In this document: in pieces, positions 6,497 through 11,020 of the stretch
Layout: the number at the start of each line of letters is the position of its first letter
How positions within the stretch are numbered: position 1 is the first letter of the stretch
DNA from: a virus
DNA: 21,776 bases
Virus record (IMG/VR): IMGVR_UViG_3300025138_000434
Location: 1-21,776 of that record
Strand: one strand, 5' to 3'
Program-made: the position numbers and the translations under genes
The notes under the pieces: model-generated
The model's input: the letters and a program-made list of their open reading frames with translations, nothing else
Told to the model about the DNA's origin: nothing
Databases searched by the model: none

Positions 6497-6765
6497 ACTT
6501 AGAAGATAGTAAAAGTATACTAGCAACTAGACTGCAAGACCTCGACCATGGCGAAAGCCTACTGATTGATGAAGGTAAAACCGAAGACATGTTACTGATT
6601 TGGTATTTAGAAGATCGTTATCTTATACTTAAATTCTTGGACAAGACTTATGGTGTTGGACATATGCAGGGTAAATGGATACAGGTCAAAAGTCACATGA
6701 GCATACTCAATATGTTGAGTTCTGATATAATCATAAGCTGGGCTTGTGATCTTCCTTTACCTTAA
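6493..6765 (+). CDS. Hypothetical protein, 90 aa
   Basis: An alpha/beta-looking soluble protein: N-terminal helix (EDSKSILATRLQDL), then strands (ESLLIDEG, MLLIWYLEDRYLILKF), and a C-terminal amphipathic part (SILNMLSSDIIISWA). No motif ties it to a known family. The ATG overlaps the upstream stop (ATGA). The last part is fairly hydrophobic but not long enough to be a clear membrane span. It is the third gene of the unit starting at 6046. Confidence 0.6.
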   Translation: MNLEDSKSILATRLQDLDHGESLLIDEGKTEDMLLIWYLEDRYLILKFLDKTYGVGHMQGKWIQVKSHMSILNMLSSDIIISWACDLPLP

Positions 6766-6815
6766 TAAACATCTTATTTAAAATATAGGTTATATAAATA
6801 TAACAAGGACTTAGA

Positions 6816-6908
6816 GTGGATCGTACTGATCGTAGAATTATTAAAGTAGCTCTATGGACCATTTTACTCTTATTTCTCGACTCTATAACTAGTTTTTTAT
6901 CTTTTTGA
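6816..6908 (+). CDS. Putative 30-aa single-pass membrane peptide (GTG start)
   Basis: A GTG at 6816 has AAGGA 5-9 bases upstream and opens a 30-codon frame ending at TGA 6906-6908. The peptide has a charged N-terminus (MDRTDRR) followed by a hydrophobic segment of about 20 residues (IIKVALWTILLLFLDSI). This fits a small inner-membrane protein with an N-in topology. Its stop codon lies inside the next copy of the regulatory motif, just as other gene ends in this region overlap such motifs. No function can be given; small membrane proteins in phages may act in lysis timing or exclusion. Confidence 0.5.
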   Translation: MDRTDRRIIKVALWTILLLFLDSITSFLSF

Positions 6909-6932
6909 CTATGCTATACCATGTATTTGATG
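6904..6932 (+). promoter_or_regulatory. Bipartite regulatory motif, copy 6
   Basis: TTTGACTATGCTATACC from 6904 followed by TTGATG at 6927, a near-consensus copy. It overlaps the stop of the membrane peptide and ends 47 bases before ATG 6979. The shared leader TTAATAATATAAAGGAG follows. Confidence 0.75.
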
Positions 6933-6978
6933 CCCCCTATACTATTTATAGTAATTAATAATATAAAGGAGAATAATT

Positions 6979-7212
6979 ATGAATACTATTACTGGTCGTT
7001 ACTGGCCAACTACTAATAAAGAATTACTACAAGACTGGTCGATCAATCAGGCTACTAGATTCTTAATATATAAAGCTGACTCACCCGACGAGGAAGTATA
7101 CACCGACCTTACCGATAAACCAGGGCTGATTACTATTTATTGTATGCTAGCTAAAGAGTTATGGGGAGCAGGTTCAGTAGGCGTTGATGACTTAGTTGAG
7201 GGCTTGATATGA
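6979..7212 (+). CDS. Hypothetical protein, 77 aa
   Basis: A small acidic protein without a recognised domain. It has an N-terminal TGRYWPTTNKELLQDW helix start, a mid-protein strand (TRFLIYKAD), and a C-terminal helix (ITIYCMLAKELWGAG). It begins at an ATG with a strong AAAGGAG site and the shared leader, directly below a near-consensus regulatory copy, making it the first gene of a three-gene unit. The stop overlaps the next start (ATGA). Confidence 0.65.
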   Translation: MNTITGRYWPTTNKELLQDWSINQATRFLIYKADSPDEEVYTDLTDKPGLITIYCMLAKELWGAGSVGVDDLVEGLI

Positions 7213-7415
7213 GTAGAGAAAATTTAATTGAGATACGCACTACCGCCAAACTAGATGAGCAGATTGCTAGGTGGCGACTGGCTAAGTATTTAGCAGATGA
7301 AGTATTAAAGATATTAGACTTAGATGGTAACTGGTTACCCGAGGATGAAGAGTACCAATCATTTGAAGATGAGATGTTTAAGCTTTTATCTAAATGGGAG
7401 ACTAAAGATGAGTAA
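7209..7415 (+). CDS. Hypothetical acidic helical protein, 68 aa
   Basis: A strongly acidic, helical small protein (KLDEQIARWRLAKYLADEVLKILDL, then PEDEEYQSFEDEMFKLLSKWE). It starts in an ATGA overlap with the gene before it and overlaps the gene after it by 8 bases. Acidic helical miniproteins of this kind in phages are sometimes DNA mimics or inhibitors of host proteins, but nothing in the sequence demonstrates that here. Confidence 0.6.
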   Translation: MSRENLIEIRTTAKLDEQIARWRLAKYLADEVLKILDLDGNWLPEDEEYQSFEDEMFKLLSKWETKDE

Positions 7416-7701
7416 AGTAACAGGAAAAGACATACCACCCGTATATACAGAAATAGAAGAAGGCGTCTACGAAGACCAAAAAGGCAATCATTTTTACGAT
7501 GAGAAAGTACTCAGGTACAGAGTGTTTGAAAAACCTCTTGATGAACTTTGGGACTGGCGTTTAGTGAGTAGCCATGCTACTTATGATGATGCTGAAACTA
7601 ATGGTGGTGCTTGGTGCGGTCATAGTTGGAACGACGAAAACTATCAATACAAAATAGTTGATAATGGTAGCGAGTCATATATAAAAAGATTATTGTATTA
7701 A
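7408..7701 (+). CDS. Hypothetical protein, 97 aa
   Basis: I place the start at ATG 7408, 7 bases after GGGAG and overlapping the upstream stop. An in-frame ATG at 7324 would be entirely within the previous gene and lacks a ribosome site. The protein looks beta-rich and aromatic (VYEDQKGNHFYDE, LRYRVFEKPLDELWDWRLV, GGAWCGHSWND, YQYKIVDNG). No family is recognised. It is the last gene of the unit starting at 6979. Confidence 0.62.
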   Translation: MSKVTGKDIPPVYTEIEEGVYEDQKGNHFYDEKVLRYRVFEKPLDELWDWRLVSSHATYDDAETNGGAWCGHSWNDENYQYKIVDNGSESYIKRLLY

Positions 7702-7711
7702 AATAAGAACG

Positions 7712-7740
7712 TTTGACTATGCTATACCATCATTTTGATC
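7712..7740 (+). promoter_or_regulatory. Bipartite regulatory motif, copy 7 (consensus)
   Basis: TTTGACTATGCTATACC at 7712 and TTGATC at 7735. It ends 42 bases before ATG 7782. The sequence after TTGATC is nearly identical to that after copy 8. Confidence 0.78.
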
Positions 7741-7776
7741 AACGTTAAAATTACCTTAGTTAATAATATAAAGGAG
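7735..7776 (+). repeat. Duplicated leader, copy 1 (partner at 8172-8217)
   Basis: From TTGATCAACGTTAAAATTA through the AAAGGAG ribosome site the sequence is the same as at 8172-8217 except for a 4-base difference in the TTAATAAATAAT stretch. The two downstream genes also begin with similar codons (MNN). Such near-identity between non-homologous genes implies duplication or selection on the leader itself. Confidence 0.8.
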
Positions 7777-7781
7777 CAATT

Positions 7782-8144
7782 ATGAATAACGAGAATGTAA
7801 AAGCCGAAGATTTTGAAGAATGTCAACCTGACGATCGCCCCTTGGCTGATAATAGTGGGTACTTATTCAATATCAAATACCCTAAAGAACTTAACGAATT
7901 ACTGCTGGGTAGTAGTAATAAGCATCGTATAAGTATTACCTATTATGACTTCAATAAAGGTAGCGTTAAAGATCCTAAGTGGTTTACTTATTCTTATGTT
8001 AACGGTGGTTACCAGACTCATCACTGGTCGGTTACTAAAGGTAGGTTCGGTGAACTTCAACTTAAAGCCGTGGCTCATGAACTATTTGCGGAAGATTATA
8101 GGTACGTTCAAAGTACCTATGACCTAGAAGATGGTAGGGCGTAA
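7782..8144 (+). CDS. Hypothetical protein, 120 aa
   Basis: A soluble aromatic-rich protein of unknown function. Visible segments include an acidic N-terminus (KAEDFEECQPDDRPLAD), RISITYYDFNKGS, WFTYSYVNGGYQTHHWSVT and a C-terminal helix (LQLKAVAHELFAEDY). No catalytic pattern is obvious. It has a strong AAAGGAG site and its own consensus regulatory copy, and is followed within 5 bases by the next copy, so it looks monocistronic. Confidence 0.65.
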   Translation: MNNENVKAEDFEECQPDDRPLADNSGYLFNIKYPKELNELLLGSSNKHRISITYYDFNKGSVKDPKWFTYSYVNGGYQTHHWSVTKGRFGELQLKAVAHELFAEDYRYVQSTYDLEDGRA

Positions 8145-8148
8145 ACCT

Positions 8149-8177
8149 TTTGACTATCCTATACCATGTAATTGATC
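8149..8177 (+). promoter_or_regulatory. Bipartite regulatory motif, copy 8 (consensus)
   Basis: TTTGACTATCCTATACC at 8149 with TTGATC at 8172. It begins 4 bases after the previous stop codon and ends 47 bases before ATG 8224. Confidence 0.78.
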
Positions 8178-8217
8178 AACGTTAAAATTACCTTAGTTAA
8201 TAAATAATATAAAGGAG
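8172..8217 (+). repeat. Duplicated leader, copy 2 (partner at 7735-7776)
   Basis: Second copy of the leader described at 7735. It contains the palindromic TTGATCAA, AACGTT and the AT-rich leader ending in AAAGGAG. Confidence 0.8.
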
Positions 8218-8223
8218 AAAATT

Positions 8224-8760
8224 ATGAACAACTTAAAAAACTATGTTGAATATGCCCAGCCAGTTATAAAGGCTATACGGGAAAATCACAATGAGTTTTG
8301 CCTGCTTCAGTATTATACGGTCAGTACTGAAGACTTAACGGTAAGCAACGGCTTACTTGAATTTATGACCGAAACTAAAAACCGTCCTGAACACTTTAGT
8401 GGTAATATACCTTTAGTGTATGCGCAGTATGGTGAGGAGACTGGTGCTAGTATGGTGTTAGTTATAACTCCAGAGATGCGTAAATTATTAAGTCCCGAGG
8501 TGCTTGATGTTATAAAAACTGAACACCTTGAGTATCATGAAAAATGGCGTAAAACTGCTGATCAAACTATTTACCTACTAATGGATCATGAGTATTATTC
8601 AACGTGTGCTGGTTTTGTGCCTTCTACTGAGTTTGAAGATGTTAACAACGTGGGTGAAGCTACTGATTTTCTATCTCACCGTTTAGGTATTCCTTACTAT
8701 AGTATTAATAATCCTTACTGTGGTCTTGAGTATCATCTTGATATGATGATAAACGAATAG
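8224..8760 (+). CDS. Hypothetical protein, 178 aa
   Basis: The largest gene of the accessory block. It is a soluble alpha/beta protein with NNLKNYVEYAQPVIKAIREN, IPLVYAQYGEETGASMVLVITPEMRK, and a C-terminal part with LSHRLGIPYYSINNPY. I do not recognise the family, and no nucleotide-binding or metal motif stands out. Strong AAAGGAG ribosome site, shared leader and a consensus regulatory copy precede it. Downstream begins a long non-coding region with strong secondary structure and no obvious simple terminator. Confidence 0.68.
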   Translation: MNNLKNYVEYAQPVIKAIRENHNEFCLLQYYTVSTEDLTVSNGLLEFMTETKNRPEHFSGNIPLVYAQYGEETGASMVLVITPEMRKLLSPEVLDVIKTEHLEYHEKWRKTADQTIYLLMDHEYYSTCAGFVPSTEFEDVNNVGEATDFLSHRLGIPYYSINNPYCGLEYHLDMMINE

Positions 8761-8821
8761 CTGTTACCTATATACTATTGTGGAAAAAAGAAAAAAGAAA
8801 AATGATTCTTCAAGACTATTT

Positions 8822-8930
8822 GCCAATAGGCTAATAGCTAACCACTGGAAGAGGTCGTAGTTAGTCCTTCTTTCATGGTTATTGGCTACCCTATTATGAG
8901 CCTATTAGCATGGTGAAGACAATAGGGTAG
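8822..8930 (+). other. Non-coding region with competing long stems
   Basis: Between the stop at 8760 and the repeats at 9152 no convincing gene is visible, but this segment is rich in complementary blocks. CTACCCTATT 8886-8895 pairs perfectly with AATAGGGTAG 8921-8930. GCCAATA 8822-8828 pairs with TATTGGC 8880-8886. AATAGGCT 8826-8833 pairs with AGCCTATT 8899-8906. These share bases, so they are alternatives rather than one fold. It could be an RNA switch, a terminator-like region for the plus-strand genes, or part of a replication site. Strand is not determined. Confidence 0.4.
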
Positions 8931-9151
8931 TTGGTGGGTGGTAAATGGTACTAGTGAAGACACAGCATGTACAGGTATTTAACGAAGTAATAGACCTCTC
9001 CACTGATCCCTATATAGTAAGAACTAAGAAACCATGAGCTAAGACACAAGAACAAAAAACCTACAGCTTTATTATATTGACCAAGAACCATGGTCGAAGA
9101 CACAAACACCAAAGAAAACGCACCATCAGCCAATACGATCAATAGCCCACA

Positions 9152-9223
9152 GATCATGATCGTGATGCTAAAGACAAAGAACCATGGATCATGATCGTGA
9201 TGTTCTAGATCATGATCGTGATC
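9152..9223. repeat. Three GATC-rich 16-bp direct repeats
   Basis: GATCATGATCGTGATG occurs at 9152-9167 and 9187-9202, and GATCATGATCGTGATC at 9208-9223. Each unit contains GATC spaced every 6 bases. An inverted copy lies at 9746-9761. The stretch from 8931 to 9151 also contains scattered AAGACACA and CCATGG words but no supported gene. Such clusters can be iterons, partition or replication-origin sites, or repressor operators; the sequence alone does not decide. Confidence 0.8.
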
Positions 9224-9237
9224 TCTTATTTAGGCAC

Positions 9238-9262
9238 AAAAAATGGGGGGCTAACGCCCCCC
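9238..9262 (-). terminator. Rho-independent terminator for the minus-strand gene at 9276
   Basis: On the minus strand a perfect 7-bp G/C stem (plus GGGGGGC 9245-9251 with GCCCCCC 9256-9262, 4-base loop) is followed by a run of six T residues. It lies 13 bases beyond the stop codon of the LNYDI paralog B. Confidence 0.9.
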
Positions 9263-9275
9263 GACCTTGGGCTAA

Positions 9276-9512
9276 TTACTTGAGCGCCAAGCTACCTTTA
9301 GAAATATCATAGTTAAGGTGAGTTTGAGCACCTTTAGGATATATAGTAGCATAATGAGCAAGGGCTTTTTCTGGGGTTAACCCATTAACAGCCTTAGCAC
9401 GCTTGATATTGTGTTCAGCCCTAGCTTTACCAGAGACATACACAAGAGTTTGAGGAGCCACGTTAGTAGCGACTACCGCAGAAGCGGATTTTTTAGTTTT
9501 AACATTAGTCAT
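9276..9512 (-). CDS. LNYDI-family small basic protein, paralog B (78 aa)
   Basis: Same architecture as the genes at 5540 and 9979: a Lys/Ala/Thr/Val-rich N-terminal half, then a module with AEHNIKRAKAVNG, EKALAHY, HLNYDI (65-70) and a short final strand (GSLALK). Identity with paralog C (HNIxRAxAV, AL, LNYDI) is clear by eye. AAGGT lies upstream of the ATG on the minus strand. It has its own sigma70-like promoter (9579-9607) and a strong terminator just downstream, so it looks like an independently transcribed, moron-like unit opposed to the surrounding plus-strand genes. Function unknown; a nucleic-acid-associated role is only suggested by charge. Confidence 0.85.
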   Translation of the reverse strand: MTNVKTKKSASAVVATNVAPQTLVYVSGKARAEHNIKRAKAVNGLTPEKALAHYATIYPKGAQTHLNYDISKGSLALK

Positions 9513-9578
9513 AATATTTACCTTAAAGGCTGATTAGTTATACTAAGTAGTAGCCTTAATTACCTACCCAGTACCCCT

Positions 9579-9607
9579 ATTATATAGCCCATGGTTAGTA
9601 AAGTAAA
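9579..9607 (-). promoter_or_regulatory. Sigma70-like promoter for paralog B
   Basis: On the minus strand TTTACT (9607-9602) is followed by 17 bases and a perfect TATAAT (9584-9579), about 67 bases upstream of the start codon at 9512. The upstream tandem TTTACTTTACT and a further AT-rich block (9625-9659) are shared with the region upstream of paralog C, which supports a conserved promoter. Confidence 0.7.
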
Positions 9608-9659
9608 GTATTATCTAATAAGAAGTATATATAATTTATATATAAAAACTATACATAAA

Positions 9660-9698
9660 GTTCCCTGCGGGGCACACAGATCGTCGCCTATCGGCGAC
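9660..9698. repeat. GC-rich 19-bp repeat with hairpin, copy 1
   Basis: GTTCCCTGCGGGGCACACA (with a following G) starts at 9660, followed by a perfect hairpin GTCGCC 9683-9688 and GGCGAC 9693-9698. Further copies are at 10402 and 10473. The block is sharply more GC-rich than the AT-rich sequence on its left, which is itself duplicated upstream of paralog C. Confidence 0.8.
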
Positions 9699-9736
9699 AC
9701 ACAAAGACAAAGACACAAAGACAACACATACTACAT

Positions 9737-9762
9737 CATGATCACGATCACGATCATGATCG
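9737..9762. repeat. GATC-rich repeat, inverted relative to 9152-9223
   Basis: GATCACGATCATGATC at 9746-9761 is the exact reverse complement of the repeat unit at 9208-9223, and the flanking TCATGATCACGATCA extends the GATC-spaced pattern to the left. The two clusters flank paralog B, its promoter and its terminator. Confidence 0.8.
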
Positions 9763-9779
9763 TTGTTGTTTCTTAGGCA

Positions 9780-9805
9780 ATAAAAAAGGGGCTTACGCCA
9801 CCCCC
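9780..9805 (-). terminator. Terminator overlapping the end of the membrane-peptide gene
   Basis: On the minus strand a short G/C stem with one bulged base (plus GGGGC 9788-9792 with GCC-A-CC 9797-9802, 4-base loop) is followed by six T residues. The stop codon of the 38-residue gene lies within the hairpin loop and stem. Confidence 0.75.
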
Positions 9806-9909
9806 TTCATTATTAATGCTAGAAACAATAAAAGAACTCCACTAGCAAATAATATTGCTAATCCTTCTTCATTCCTTCTTAACCATCTTTCTCTTTTATA
9901 CTTATTCAT
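9793..9909 (-). CDS. 38-aa single-pass membrane peptide
   Basis: A minus-strand gene with a strong AAGGAG site 6 bases before ATG at 9909. The peptide has a very basic N-terminus (MNKYKRERWLRRNEEG) followed by one hydrophobic helix of about 20 residues (LAILFASGVLLLFLALIM) and a short KGVA tail. By the positive-inside rule the basic end should be cytoplasmic. The end of the gene runs into its own terminator hairpin. It lies between the two LNYDI paralogs and may be transcribed with, or by read-through from, paralog C. Candidate roles are a holin-like, exclusion or membrane-anchoring peptide; none is shown. Confidence 0.7.
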   Translation of the reverse strand: MNKYKRERWLRRNEEGLAILFASGVLLLFLALIMKGVA

Positions 9910-9940
9910 ATTTACTCCTTTTTGTTTATACTTATTATTA

Positions 9941-9970
9941 TACTAAAGGGGGCTTACGCCCCGTTTAGTA
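9941..9970 (-). terminator. Hairpin downstream of paralog C
   Basis: TACTAAA 9941-9947 pairs with TTTAGTA 9964-9970 and GGGGC 9949-9953 with GCCCC 9958-9962, separated by one mismatch, around a TTAC loop. It begins 9 bases beyond the paralog C stop. There is no long T run, so it may be a weak terminator, attenuator or mRNA 3' stabiliser. A second perfect hairpin (CTAGGT with ACCTAG, 9972-9987) overlaps the paralog C stop codon. Confidence 0.55.
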
Positions 9971-9978
9971 ACTAGGTA

Positions 9979-10221
9979 TTAACCTAGCGTTAGCCTACCC
10001 CCTTTAATATCGTAGTTTAAATCTACCTTACCGTAACCCAACGTTTTATACGTAACTAAAGCGTTAGTATATGACATACCCCCAACGGCTGAAGCCCTAT
10101 TGATATTATGAGCAGCACCCCCTTTAGTAACGTAAGTTAGTTTAGCGTTGACAGACACACTAGTATTAACGTTAGTAGTAACGCTAGTAGTAGCAACCTT
10201 TTTAGTATTAGTATTTGACAT
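9979..10221 (-). CDS. LNYDI-family small protein, paralog C (80 aa)
   Basis: Paralogous to the genes at 9276 and 5540. A Thr/Val/Asn-rich low-complexity N-terminal half (TTSVTTNVNTSVSVN) is followed by the shared module: AAHNINRASAVGG, NALVTYKT, DLNYDI (67-72) and the final GGRLTLG strand. It has a TAGGT-type ribosome site and a sigma70-like promoter at 10288-10315 resembling that of paralog B; the two probably arose by tandem duplication including their upstream regions. The N-terminal halves have diverged in composition while the C-terminal module is retained, so the module is likely the functional part. Confidence 0.85.
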   Translation of the reverse strand: MSNTNTKKVATTSVTTNVNTSVSVNAKLTYVTKGGAAHNINRASAVGGMSYTNALVTYKTLGYGKVDLNYDIKGGRLTLG

Positions 10222-10287
10222 AATAATTACCTACAGCCCTTAGTTAGTTAGTATATTAAGTAGGGCTTATTAACTTAATATATACCT

Positions 10288-10315
10288 ATTATATACCACT
10301 AGCCAGTAAAGTAAA
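10288..10315 (-). promoter_or_regulatory. Sigma70-like promoter for paralog C
   Basis: On the minus strand TTTACT (10315-10310), 16 bases, then TATAAT (10293-10288), about 67 bases upstream of the start at 10221. The same TTTACTTTACT and TATATAATAG words occur at the paralog B promoter at almost the same distance from the start. Confidence 0.7.
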
Positions 10316-10380
10316 GTAATTTAGTAACTTAATTTAACTAAAGTATATACAATTTATATATAAAAACTATACATAAATTG

Positions 10381-10504
10381 TGGGCTGACGCCCAGGAAAA
10401 TGTTCCCTGCGGGGCACACAGCACGCCTGACGGCGACACAGACCCACTAGAACTTGGACGAACCAGAAAAATGTTCCCTGCGGGGCACACATCGGCAGAG
10501 CCGA
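10381..10504. repeat. GC-rich 19-bp repeat with hairpins, copies 2 and 3
   Basis: This is the main content of the 450-base gap between paralog C and the gene at 10673. TGGGC-TGAC-GCCCA (10381-10394) is a perfect hairpin. GTTCCCTGCGGGGCACACA occurs at 10402 and 10473, each preceded by CCAG(G/A)AAAATG. Copy 2 is followed by CGCC-TGAC-GGCG (10424-10435), copy 3 by TCGGC-AGA-GCCGA (10492-10504). To the left, 10337-10378 repeats the AT-rich block seen at 9625-9659. No gene is supported here. Confidence 0.8.
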
Positions 10505-10672
10505 CGCACCAGACCACCAGACTAAGTCGTCAAAAAACACCCCCCACCCCCCTTATTACACAGCTTGTGTGAGTTTGACCGTAGCTTACATTTAAAGAGC
10601 CATAAGCCATGACTTTCACTTTTTGACTTAATAAGCTAGAATTAGGGACTCCTCACTAAAATTTTTTGCAAA

Positions 10673-11020
10673 TTGAGAGAATACTTTGAACACATAAAAC
10701 CCGTATGCCCACATTCTATAGAGTCCTACGACCAAGATCGGTTACTCGTGTACGATTATAACCCTGCCCTATTATCCGTCTACTATGAAACGTTACACAA
10801 TTACGACGCAGTTTTGTTCAAGTGTCATCCTACGACCAATCGCGATGCCCTTATCGCCATAGTCCAAGATCTAAACGACGATAGACCTGACGCCCAGTGG
10901 TTTTGGTCACATCCCGACGACGAACATTACTCGACCCCTGTCCCTAGTATTATTATGCAGAACAAAGAAACTTTACAAAAAGCACGTAAAGAGTATAAAA
11001 TGAAGTTAAATGGAAAATAA
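10673..11020 (+). CDS. Hypothetical protein, 115 aa, non-ATG start
   Basis: An open frame whose first plausible start is TTG at 10673; no in-frame ATG occurs until near the C-terminus and no good Shine-Dalgarno is visible, so the true start may differ (the frame is open from 10646). The body is aromatic and soluble (LLVYDYNPALLSVYYETLHNY) with a His-rich segment (WFWSHPDDEHYSTP) and a basic C-terminal helix. No family is recognised. It precedes the 730-residue gene, overlapping its start by 11 bases, and is the first gene of the packaging module. Upstream are TTTGACTTAATAAGC (10622) and TAGAAT, which may belong to a promoter. Confidence 0.55.
   Translation: MREYFEHIKPVCPHSIESYDQDRLLVYDYNPALLSVYYETLHNYDAVLFKCHPTTNRDALIAIVQDLNDDRPDAQWFWSHPDDEHYSTPVPSIIMQNKETLQKARKEYKMKLNGK

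Noticed and set aside
6904-6920. Ordinary sigma70 promoter reading of the TTTGACTATGCTATACC motif
   Set aside because: TTGACT and TATACC are only 4 bases apart, and no -10-like hexamer occurs 16-18 bases after TTGACT in any copy; the motif is kept as a phage-specific element.
7151-7438. Minus-strand frame of 95 residues
   Set aside because: Antisense to two well-supported overlapping plus-strand genes; Ser/Leu-rich translation typical of an antisense shadow.
8951-9157. Minus-strand frame of 68 hydrophobic residues
   Set aside because: No Shine-Dalgarno before the ATG, and it lies over the repeated AAGACACA/CCATGG words whose reverse complement generates the Leu/Ser/Val-rich composition.
9591-9776. 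Plus-strand frame of 61 residues
   Set aside because: It runs through the AT-rich promoter of paralog B, the GC-rich repeat and the GATC inverted repeat; no ribosome site and low-complexity translation.
9660-10491. CRISPR array from the 19-bp repeats
   Set aside because: Only three copies, irregular spacing (742 and 71 bases), and the intervening sequences are hairpins rather than unique spacers; no cas genes.
10378-10572. Plus-strand frame of 64 residues
   Set aside because: It consists of the GC-rich repeats and hairpins read as protein; no ribosome site.
10535-10611. 26-residue minus-strand frame in the gap before 10673
   Set aside because: No ribosome binding site, and its end runs through a poly-G/C tract; chance frame.
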